A stretch of 5,969 bases of DNA from Muribaculaceae bacterium. Its GTDB lineage: Bacteria > Bacteroidota > Bacteroidia > Bacteroidales > Muribaculaceae. This document shows, piece by piece, positions 1 to 5,969 of the stretch. Below the pieces are notes generated by a model. That model saw nothing but the letters and a program-made list of their open reading frames with translations, was not told the DNA's origin and did not search any database. The first letter of the stretch is position 1, and each line of letters begins with the position of its first letter. The position numbers and the translations under genes were made by a program. The DNA lies in NCBI GenBank assembly GCA_022511505.1, contig JAFLTK010000059.1:1-5969 (forward strand), given 5' to 3'.

Positions 1-2522
1 TCATCGACGGTGTGATGACCCGCGACAATCCCAGCACCATCATCAACTCCAACGATGTCGAGTCAATTCAGGTGTTGAAGGATGCTGCTTCGGCGTCTAT
101 CTATGGTGCACAGTCGGCCAACGGTGTTATCATCATCACCACCAAGCGCGCAAAGGCCGGTAACACCCATGTTACTTTTGACCTCACCTGGACTCTCCAG
201 AACTATAAGAAGGGTCTCAGCCTGCTCGACGCCGACCAGTGGGGTCAGGTTTACTGGAGCGCTTACAAGAATGCCAACAACGGCATGACCCCCAACTCGC
301 TCATCTATGGCTCGGGCCCCACTCCCAAGTTGCAGAGTTACAACAACCTCAACGGCGTTGCCGTTGCTCCCCAGACTACCGACTGGGAGGATGAAATCCA
401 CCGCACAGCCCTGATGCAGACCTACACCCTCGGCCTCTCGAAAGGCTCTGAGAACGGTTCGTCGTCAATGTCGCTCAGTTGGCTTGGCCAGGACGGTATT
501 GTCAAGGGCACCGACTATCAGAAAATCAACTCGCGTTTCAGCAGCGACTATGGCTTTATCAACAATCGATTGAAAGTGGGCGGCAGCGCCACTATCAACT
601 GGTGGAAAGCCCACAATGCGCCCGGCGGCATCGAGGAAAACGCTGTCAAGCAACATCCCGCCAAGGCCGCTTTTGACGTCGACGGCAACTATAACGAGTC
701 AATTGTCGAGGTGCTCGGCGATACCCCCAACTTGCTCAGACTTATCGACAACGAGGCCAATAATAAAAACGAATACTGGCGCATCCTCGGTAACGCGTGG
801 CTGCAAATCGAGCCGGTCAAGAACCTTTTTGTCAAGACCAGTTTTGGTGTAAACTTCTTCAACGAAACCCACAAGTATTACACTCCCGCGTGGTTGCGCG
901 ACGAAAACAACTATCTCGAGCAGAACAACGGCCAGGCACTCAACTGGGTGTGGACCAACACCGCTCAATATAACATCGACTTTGGCAAAAACTCGGTAAT
1001 GGCCCTCATCGGTGTCGAGGCAAAGAAAGACCACTCAGAGTGGCTCGGCGCCAAGGGTAGCGGTCTGATTCTCGATGACCCCAACTTCACTTATCTTGAA
1101 AATGTGACAACCAACAAGGCAACATGGGCAGGCGCTGAGAACTACTCGATGTTCTCGCTCTTTGGTAAGTTCAATTATACATGGGATGACAAATATCTTG
1201 CCTCGCTGACAATTCGCCGCGACGCCTCTTCGCGCCTCTCCCACGACCACAACTATGACTGGTTCCCCTCGCTGTCACTCGGCTGGCGCATTTCTCAGGA
1301 AAACTTCATGGAGTCGACTCGCACATGGCTGAGCGACCTCAAACTCCGCGGTTCGTATGGTATCAACGGTAACGACATTATCTCCAACACCGCTTACTAT
1401 TCAATCTATTCTCTCGAACTCAACCAGGCTTCCTACAACATCACCGGCGACGGCGGTTCACTCGGCGCAGGCGCCAAGCGAACCCAGTCGGTCAACCCCG
1501 ACCTCACTTGGGAAAAGACCTATCAGTGGAACGCCGGTATCGACGCCAGCATCCTCAACAATCAGTTGATGTTCTCGCTCGACTATTTCCACAAGGACAC
1601 TCATAACATGCTTGTTCAGAAACCTTATATCGCAACTGTCGGTGAAGGTGGCTACATGTGGTACAACGGCGGCGAAATGCTCAACCAAGGTTTCGAGGCC
1701 CAGATTAACTGGCAGGCACAGGTCAACCGCAATTTCAGCTATGACATCGGTTTCAACGTGACCTATCAGACCAACAAGGTCACCGACCTTATGGACGACA
1801 TCTACTACAACTATGGCGGCGGCCGTGACGGTCACTCGCTCGTTGGCCAGCCCCTCGGCTCATGGATGATGTATAAGACCGACGGTGTGTTCCACACCCA
1901 GGCCGAGGTCGACGAGTATGTCGCCAAATATCAAGTGCAGCACGGCGCTCCCGGCGTTGGCCGATTGAAATATGTCGACGTTAACAACGACGGCATTATC
2001 AACGACGACGACCGCACATGGTGTGGCTCTGACCTCCCCAAGGCACAGTTTGGCTTGAACCTCGGTGCTCGCTGGAAACAGTTTGACATCAGCCTCTTCT
2101 TCAACTCGGTTATCCGCGACGCCTACAACAACTCTAAGTTCTACACCCACTTCTTCCAGGGCTGGTCAGGCAACCACGGCATGGCCCTCTATGAAGCAAT
2201 GCAGGCCTACGACAAGTATCTCGAAACAGGCTACTATGACTCTGACATACCCGCGCCGACAACTTCAAACCTCAACGAAGAAACCGGCGGCAACGACTAC
2301 ATCATTGAAAACGGCAGCTTCCTGCGCCTCAAGACCCTCTCGATTGGCTACACCCTTCCCGCCAACCTCCTCTCAAAACTGCGCATGAGCAACGCCCGCA
2401 TCTATCTCCAGGGTCAGAACCTCTTTACAGTTACCAAATACAAAGGCGCCGACCCCGAAGGCCTCGGTTATCCCTACTCGCTGCCGCGCCAGTTCACCCT
2501 CGGTATCCAGTTTGGTTTCTAA
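1..2522 (+). CDS. SusC/RagA-family TonB-linked outer membrane receptor, 5' partial
   Basis: This is the C-terminal ~840 residues of a SusC-like TonB-dependent transporter, which carries ligand across the outer membrane using TonB/ExbBD energy. The frame is open to the window edge (I-D-G precedes the GTG at 12), so that GTG and the ATG at 15 are internal codons, not starts. Family members usually have about 1000 residues; the signal peptide, carboxypeptidase-like domain, TonB box and early plug are missing. Counting the codon at 12 as residue 1, the end of the plug is seen at 14-46 (NDVESIQVLKDA, then IYGAQSANGVIIITTKR), followed by the barrel. Barrel landmarks are DDKYLASLTIRRDASSR (392-408), FPSLSLGWR (418-426), GGEMLNQGFEA (553-563) and a DxNxDG loop (656-667). 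The protein ends in QFGF, with the terminal Phe expected for outer-membrane barrels. There are no internal stops or frameshifts. susD follows after 27 nt, so co-transcription is likely. The ligand cannot be read from the sequence. Confidence 0.96.
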   Translation, partial: IDGVMTRDNPSTIINSNDVESIQVLKDAASASIYGAQSANGVIIITTKRAKAGNTHVTFDLTWTLQNYKKGLSLLDADQWGQVYWSAYKNANNGMTPNSLIYGSGPTPKLQSYNNLNGVAVAPQTTDWEDEIHRTALMQTYTLGLSKGSENGSSSMSLSWLGQDGIVKGTDYQKINSRFSSDYGFINNRLKVGGSATINWWKAHNAPGGIEENAVKQHPAKAAFDVDGNYNESIVEVLGDTPNLLRLIDNEANNKNEYWRILGNAWLQIEPVKNLFVKTSFGVNFFNETHKYYTPAWLRDENNYLEQNNGQALNWVWTNTAQYNIDFGKNSVMALIGVEAKKDHSEWLGAKGSGLILDDPNFTYLENVTTNKATWAGAENYSMFSLFGKFNYTWDDKYLASLTIRRDASSRLSHDHNYDWFPSLSLGWRISQENFMESTRTWLSDLKLRGSYGINGNDIISNTAYYSIYSLELNQASYNITGDGGSLGAGAKRTQSVNPDLTWEKTYQWNAGIDASILNNQLMFSLDYFHKDTHNMLVQKPYIATVGEGGYMWYNGGEMLNQGFEAQINWQAQVNRNFSYDIGFNVTYQTNKVTDLMDDIYYNYGGGRDGHSLVGQPLGSWMMYKTDGVFHTQAEVDEYVAKYQVQHGAPGVGRLKYVDVNNDGIINDDDRTWCGSDLPKAQFGLNLGARWKQFDISLFFNSVIRDAYNNSKFYTHFFQGWSGNHGMALYEAMQAYDKYLETGYYDSDIPAPTTSNLNEETGGNDYIIENGSFLRLKTLSIGYTLPANLLSKLRMSNARIYLQGQNLFTVTKYKGADPEGLGYPYSLPRQFTLGIQFGF

Positions 2523-2549
2523 TCATCCATCCAACCTAAAACAACAATC
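2523..2549 (+). promoter_or_regulatory. susC-susD spacer, A-rich leader without Shine-Dalgarno
   Basis: The 27 nt between the susC stop and the susD ATG contain no GGAGG-like sequence. The last part, CCTAAAACAACAATC, is A-rich and purine-poor in the usual ribosome-binding position. Bacteroidota are known to use A-rich, SD-independent leaders, so the lack is expected. The space is too short and lacks a TAnnTTTG element for a separate promoter, so susD is probably read from the susC transcript. Confidence 0.5.
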
Positions 2550-4307
2550 ATGAAATACTCAAAGATATTTTTATCGGTAGCCTGTGCGGCTCTGATGACA
2601 TCATGTAGCGATTTCTTGGAGAACACTCCCCAGGGCACGCTCAACGACGGCGTGATGAACTCGCCCCAATCAATCGACCTCCTTGTCAACTCGGCCTACG
2701 CCTCGCTATATGGCTTCCTCGAGGGCTATCACCCCAACACTCTGCCGACCAACAACTGGTCATACGGCGAAGTGCGCTCTGACAACGCCTACAAGGGGGG
2801 CGGTGGCACCGGTGACGTCTATGATATCCACCTGATGGAGACATTTGACAATACTGCCGAGACCGGCAACCTCGACCAGAAGTGGTTCCTGCTCTACTGC
2901 TCGGTGTCGCGCTGCAACTCGGCGCTGAGAGTGCTCAACGAGGTGTCAGAAGAAGAAGTTCCCAACAAGGAGATACGCATCGCCGAGATGAAAGTGCTCC
3001 GCGCCCACTTCTACTTTGAACTCAGCCGCATGTACAACAAGATTCCCTACCAGGACGAGTACCTGCCCACCACCGAGTATATCAACGTCCCCAACGACGA
3101 GTTTACCCGCGACCAGCACCTGTCGCGCATCGCTGCCGACCTGCTCGCTGCCGCCGAGGTGCTCCCCGCCAAGCAGGGCGACCGCGGCCGCATCAACCGC
3201 GACATCGCGCTTGCCTACGCCGCCAAGGTGAAACTCTATCAGGCCTACGAGCAAGACCCCGCTACCAATAAGGTTGTCAACATCAACAAGAGCCTCCTCA
3301 ACGAGGTCGTCAGCCTTATTGACCGCGTCCAGGGCTACGGCTTGCTCCCTGACTTTCAGGACCTTGACCGCGTTGAGAGCGACAACGGCATCGAGAGCGT
3401 CTTTGACGTGCAATATTCGGTAAACGACGGCTCGAGCGACGCCGGCCGCGTCAACTGGAGCATGCAACTTTGCCAGCCCACCGGCCCCGTCTATGGCGGC
3501 GACTGCTTCTTCCTCCCCTCCCAGGACCTCATCAACGCCTATCAGACCGACGCCAACGGCCTCCCCGTCTTTGACTATCAGAGCCGTCCCGACTATGCTT
3601 CAATCAGCGAGGACGCTACGACCCACGCGCTCTCGGTCAACAACACCACCCCGACCGTCGACCCGCGCCTTGACTTTGTTGTAGGCCGCCCCGGTATCAC
3701 CTGGAAATCGTGGACCGAGTGCCCCTACGGCTATGACTGGGCTCGTGACCCGGGTGTCTATGGCTACAACGGCACCAAGCGCTTCATCCTCGACCGCAAC
3801 GACCCCAATATCACCTTCGTCGGCTGCCACGGTCTGTCAAAACTCAACTGGCATCTCATTCGCTACGCCGACCTGCTCCTCTGGAAAGCCGAGGCGCTCA
3901 TCGAACTTGGCCGCCAAGACGAGGCTCGTCCTCTGATTAACCAAATCCGCGAGCGCGCCATGAACAGCCGCTATGTCAAGGACTTCAACGACCCCTCAAA
4001 GGATGCCGCCAACTACAAGATTGGCCTCTATCCCGCCGCCGGCTGGACTCAGGAATATGCTCGTCAGGCACTCCGCACCGAGACTCGCCTCGAGAAAGCA
4101 ATGGAGGGCGAACGCTACTATGACCTCGTGCGCTGGGGCGTTGCCAAGGAAGTCATGAACCGCTACTTTGACGCCGAGCGTGACAACCGCAACTACTATC
4201 AGAACACCACGTTCAAGGATGGCCGCGAATACTTCGCCATCCCCGTTGCCCAGTATAACTTCTCCTACGGTCGTTATACCCAGAATCCCGGTTATCCTCA
4301 GTTCTAA
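2550..4307 (+). CDS. SusD/RagB-family surface nutrient-binding lipoprotein
   Basis: This is a complete 585-residue SusD-like lipoprotein, the extracellular lid that captures ligand for the SusC barrel encoded just upstream. The ATG at 2550 gives a classic lipoprotein signal: K2/K5, a hydrophobic stretch, then LMTSC with the lipidated Cys at residue 19. This is followed by SDFLE, an acidic post-Cys sequence typical of surface-exported SusD proteins. The N-terminal SusD-like region shows VLRAHFYFELSRMYNKIP (149-166), and a helical TPR-like stretch lies at about 218-233 (DIALAYAAKVKLYQAY). The C-terminal RagB/SusD domain shows RYADLLLWKAEAL (438-450), MEGERYYDLVRWG (518-530) and the closing FAIPVAQYN and TQNPGYPQF. 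Length is usual for the family and the frame is intact. Six cysteines besides Cys19 occur in the mature protein (117, 122, 308, 319, 391, 426). A terminator follows about 56 nt after the stop, so this is the last gene of its transcript. Substrate is unknown. Confidence 0.97.
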   Translation: MKYSKIFLSVACAALMTSCSDFLENTPQGTLNDGVMNSPQSIDLLVNSAYASLYGFLEGYHPNTLPTNNWSYGEVRSDNAYKGGGGTGDVYDIHLMETFDNTAETGNLDQKWFLLYCSVSRCNSALRVLNEVSEEEVPNKEIRIAEMKVLRAHFYFELSRMYNKIPYQDEYLPTTEYINVPNDEFTRDQHLSRIAADLLAAAEVLPAKQGDRGRINRDIALAYAAKVKLYQAYEQDPATNKVVNINKSLLNEVVSLIDRVQGYGLLPDFQDLDRVESDNGIESVFDVQYSVNDGSSDAGRVNWSMQLCQPTGPVYGGDCFFLPSQDLINAYQTDANGLPVFDYQSRPDYASISEDATTHALSVNNTTPTVDPRLDFVVGRPGITWKSWTECPYGYDWARDPGVYGYNGTKRFILDRNDPNITFVGCHGLSKLNWHLIRYADLLLWKAEALIELGRQDEARPLINQIRERAMNSRYVKDFNDPSKDAANYKIGLYPAAGWTQEYARQALRTETRLEKAMEGERYYDLVRWGVAKEVMNRYFDAERDNRNYYQNTTFKDGREYFAIPVAQYNFSYGRYTQNPGYPQF

Positions 4308-4331
4308 TGCTACGATAACACTCAACGACCT

Positions 4332-4351
4332 GACATAGTTTCTCTATAGTC
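4332..4351 (+). other. Small imperfect hairpin in the susD 3' untranslated region
   Basis: GACATAG can pair with CTATaGTC (7 bp with one bulged A) around a TTTCT loop. It is AT-rich, weak and not followed by a T-run, so it is not a terminator by itself. It may simply be chance structure ahead of the strong terminator that starts about 12 nt downstream. Confidence 0.2.
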
Positions 4352-4363
4352 AATTTGAAGAGA

Positions 4364-4401
4364 GAGGGTGTGTTCCATATGCCGGAACACACCCTCGTTT
4401 T
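4364..4401 (+). terminator. Rho-independent terminator of the susCD transcript
   Basis: A perfect 13-bp inverted repeat is visible: GAGGGTGTGTTCC (4364-4376) and GGAACACACCCTC (4384-4396), with a 7-nt loop ATATGCC. It is followed by GTTTT (4397-4401) and then AAATTT. It lies about 56 nt past the susD stop, the expected place for an intrinsic terminator. Read on the minus strand, the same stem lies about 75 nt past the permease stop and is followed by TCTCTCTTCAAATT. That is only loosely T-rich, so a bidirectional role is possible but weaker. Confidence 0.85.
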
Positions 4402-4471
4402 AAATTTGCATAAGCACGTTGTAACAGAAATTCACGATTTCCCGAGACCCACGCCAACTGCGGTGGGATGC

Positions 4472-5566
4472 CTAACTCTGTTTTTTGTAGGAGAGGGAGG
4501 CGATTAGCGAGAGGCAGAGGGCGAAAGCGGTCAGGGCGCCAAACTGTAGCCAAAGGCCGTCGAGAGATGTGCCCTTGAGATAGACCGAGCGCATGATTTC
4601 GATGAAATAACGTGGCGGAATGGCGTAGGTGATGTATTGCGCCCACTGCGGCATCGACTGAATGGGCGTGAACAGGCCGCCCATCAATTGAAACACCATA
4701 ATAAATGCAAACATGACGAAGATGCTTTGAAGCATGGTGGAAGACATGTTTGCAATCCATACGCCGAGGCTTGACATTACCAGGCTGAAAAGGACGGTGG
4801 CGAGATATATCAACAGGATATTTCCCATGGGGGCCAATCCATAAATAGCCCAACCGACTGTCATGCCGATAGTTACAACGATTACACCGGCCACCCAGTA
4901 AGGTATCAGTTTTGATATTACAAAAGTGAATTTGCTTACCGGCGTTACGTTCATCGCGTCGAGCGTTCCCTCCTCTTTCTCGCTGACAATGTTGAGCGTA
5001 GGCAAGAAACCACAGATGATAATCAGAAGCACGACAATTAGCGCCGGTATCATGTAGTTTTTGAAATCGAGCGTAGGGTTAAAGAGGTTGACAACGCTTG
5101 TCGAGGCGACCGGCGCTTCAAATCCATTGGCCGACTGATACTGCTTCAAACTGTTCATCACCGATTGGGCGACGTAGTTTGCTCCGAGCATACCTTTGGT
5201 AGCGTTGACTCCGTTGGCATCGATATTCACTTTGCCAAATGTTTTGGAGTAGTCGCGCGGGATGGTAAGAATTACATCGGCGTTGCCGTCTTCAAGGAAA
5301 CGCATGGCTCGGTTTTGGTTTCCGGCAACGTCAACCACCTTTAGAAAACCGGTTGAAGCCAGGTCGGTCACAATCTGTTGCGACAACTGCGAGCGGTCGT
5401 TGTCGATTACCACCACACCAACATCCTTTACCTCAAGCGTGGCGACAAGCGGGATTACCGACATTATCATGATTGGCATGGCAAGGATGATGCGCGGAAT
5501 AAACGGATTTTTGCGCATCAATATCAGTTCCTTCTTTAACAATGCTCTTAATATCCTGAATGACAT
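4472..5566 (-). CDS. ABC-2-type exporter permease (YbhR/YbhS-like), complete
   Basis: This is an integral inner-membrane permease of 364 residues, the usual size for the ABC2_membrane_3 type. Order: a cytoplasmic N-terminus (RALLKKELILMRKNP), first membrane helix at about 24-43, and a large periplasmic domain at about 44-170, with the family-typical VGVVVIDNDRSQLSQQI and GNADVILTIPRDYSKTF segments. The second helix is at about 172-192. The cytoplasmic EKEEGTLDAMNVTPVS (196-211) is the conserved stretch expected to contact the ATPase. Further helices lie at about 219-242, 249-272, 280-299 and 336-358. GGLFTPIQSMPQW and IPPRYFIEIMRSVYLKG (about 296-332) are the characteristic motif before the last helix. 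The ATG at 5566 gives the expected N-terminus and lies 6 nt after the stop of the upstream permease gene, so the two are surely co-transcribed. The cargo is unknown; relatives are implicated in drug and small-molecule efflux. No ATPase is in view. Confidence 0.94.
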   Translation of the reverse strand: MSFRILRALLKKELILMRKNPFIPRIILAMPIMIMSVIPLVATLEVKDVGVVVIDNDRSQLSQQIVTDLASTGFLKVVDVAGNQNRAMRFLEDGNADVILTIPRDYSKTFGKVNIDANGVNATKGMLGANYVAQSVMNSLKQYQSANGFEAPVASTSVVNLFNPTLDFKNYMIPALIVVLLIIICGFLPTLNIVSEKEEGTLDAMNVTPVSKFTFVISKLIPYWVAGVIVVTIGMTVGWAIYGLAPMGNILLIYLATVLFSLVMSSLGVWIANMSSTMLQSIFVMFAFIMVFQLMGGLFTPIQSMPQWAQYITYAIPPRYFIEIMRSVYLKGTSLDGLWLQFGALTAFALCLSLIASLSYKKQS

Positions 5567-5572
5567 GACTTT

Positions 5573-5969
5573 CTATCTGATATTGTTAAACTTTCTCACT
5601 GCAACCGCCAGCACGACCACAGCCATTCCCGCGAGGATGGCGAGGTCTTTGAGCACATAGGAGAGCGCGAGGTCCTGCACCATCAACTTGCGCATCGCCT
5701 CGATATACCATCGAGCCGGGATGATACACGAGAACCATTGCAGAACACGGGGCATATTGTCGATGGGGAATATCATGCCCGACAGCAATATCACCGGGAG
5801 CATGAAAATCACGGCCGACACGAGCACCGCCGACACTTGAGTATCAGCGAGAGTAGATACCAGCAAGCCAATGGCCAGCGCTAAAATGATGTAGACTACC
5901 GAAATGAGTACAACATTGATGAAATTGGCCGAGAACGGAAGCCCCAGAACGGTGTAGGACATCGTCAGC
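5573..5969 (-). CDS. ABC-2-type exporter permease, 5' partial (C-terminal third)
   Basis: The open frame runs off the window edge: codons for L-T precede the Met codon at 5960-5962, so that Met is most likely internal. About 131 residues are visible of a protein expected to have 360-400. Counting that Met as 1, hydrophobic helices lie at about 13-37, 44-64 and 104-122. Between the last two is the ABC-2 signature LSGMIFPIDNMPRVLQWFS, then IIPARWYIEAMRKLMVQ (about 60-96), equivalent to the GGLFTPIQSMPQW region of the downstream permease. The gene ends in VRKFNNIR. It is similar to but clearly different from its neighbour, so the two probably form a heterodimeric channel. An ATPase and a HlyD-like membrane fusion protein would be expected further upstream on this strand; this is inference from YbhFSR-type clusters. 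Confidence 0.9.
   Translation of the reverse strand, partial: LTMSYTVLGLPFSANFINVVLISVVYIILALAIGLLVSTLADTQVSAVLVSAVIFMLPVILLSGMIFPIDNMPRVLQWFSCIIPARWYIEAMRKLMVQDLALSYVLKDLAILAGMAVVVLAVAVRKFNNIR

Noticed and set aside
12..17. GTG/ATG at the start of the visible susC frame as a genuine start codon
   Set aside because: The frame continues upstream with I-D-G, which matches the conserved plug sequence of SusC proteins, and starting here would remove the signal peptide and most of the plug; the gene is cut by the window edge, not truncated.
1458..1835. Minus-strand open frame of 125 codons inside susC
   Set aside because: Shadow of the SusC barrel coding region; Val/Asp/Ile-rich composition is typical of antisense frames, and no leader or terminator belongs to it.
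2946..3467. Long open frame of 173 codons on the minus strand inside susD
   Set aside because: It lies wholly opposite a well-supported SusD gene; its protein is a low-complexity Val/Ala/Asp/Leu-rich string, as expected from antisense of C-ending GAC/GCC/CTC/AAC codons, with no recognisable motif.
4401..4408. TAAATTTG, a match to the Bacteroidota -7 promoter element TAnnTTTG, on the plus strand
   Set aside because: It sits in the tail of the terminator, no TTG-like -33 element is found about 19-21 nt upstream, and a transcript from it would only run antisense into the permease gene. Chance match is more likely, although an antisense RNA cannot be excluded without 5'-end mapping.
4448..4467. 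Inverted repeat CCCAC...GTGGG just past the permease stop, considered as its own terminator
   Set aside because: The stem is short (7 bp with one bulge on the minus strand) and is followed by TCTCGGGAAA, without a T-run.
4350..4853. Minus-strand open frame of 167 codons across the terminator and the permease 3' end
   Set aside because: It overlaps the conserved C-terminal part of the complete ABC-2 permease in another frame, runs through the terminator stem, and its His/Arg/Pro-rich translation resembles no family.
5262..5660. Plus-strand open frame of 132 codons across the junction of the two permeases
   Set aside because: It is opposite two real genes with strong family motifs and its Thr/Ser/Arg-rich translation has no recognisable domain.
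1..5969. CRISPR arrays, tRNA/rRNA genes, insertion sequences, integrase sites, or diversity-generating repeats
   Set aside because: I looked for spaced direct repeats, tRNA-like cloverleaf ends, transposase motifs and terminal inverted repeats and saw none; nearly all the sequence is accounted for by four coding regions.

Overview
The window looks like chromosomal DNA from a Bacteroidales bacterium. The main evidence is an adjacent SusC/RagA-type TonB-dependent receptor and SusD/RagB-type surface lipoprotein, a pair largely restricted to Bacteroidota. Translation starts also lack a Shine-Dalgarno sequence, which is typical of that phylum. The SusC/SusD genes strongly favour C-ending codons (GAC, AAC, CTC, ATC), so this is a relatively GC-rich member. 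A gut Muribaculaceae-like lineage would fit better than a classical AT-richer Bacteroides, but that is inference and not shown by the sequence.

Layout. From 1 to 2522 (+) lies the 3' part of a susC-like gene, whose N-terminal signal peptide, carboxypeptidase-like domain and first part of the plug lie upstream of the window. After a 27-nt spacer, 2550-4307 (+) is a complete susD-like lipoprotein gene. A 164-nt intergenic region (4308-4471) follows, containing a perfect 13-bp stem with a short T-run, a good Rho-independent terminator for the susCD transcript. On the opposite strand, converging on that terminator, are two consecutive ABC-2-type permease genes: a complete one (5566-4472) and, 6 nt upstream of it, the C-terminal third of another (5969-5573), which runs off the window edge.

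How the genes work together. SusC and SusD form an outer-membrane 'pedal-bin' importer: SusD is the surface lid that captures a ligand (usually a glycan, sometimes peptide), and SusC is the TonB-powered barrel. No glycoside hydrolase, SusE/F-like binding protein or regulator is visible, and the terminator shows that none follows susD in the same transcript, so the substrate cannot be named. The two permeases resemble YbhS/YbhR-type exporters. They probably form a heterodimeric inner-membrane channel whose ATPase and HlyD-like adaptor would be expected upstream on the minus strand, outside the window. The two units are transcribed towards each other, and I see no reason to link them functionally.

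Overall this is an ordinary Bacteroidota region. I did not find a convincing undescribed system. The findings are modest observations, scored accordingly.
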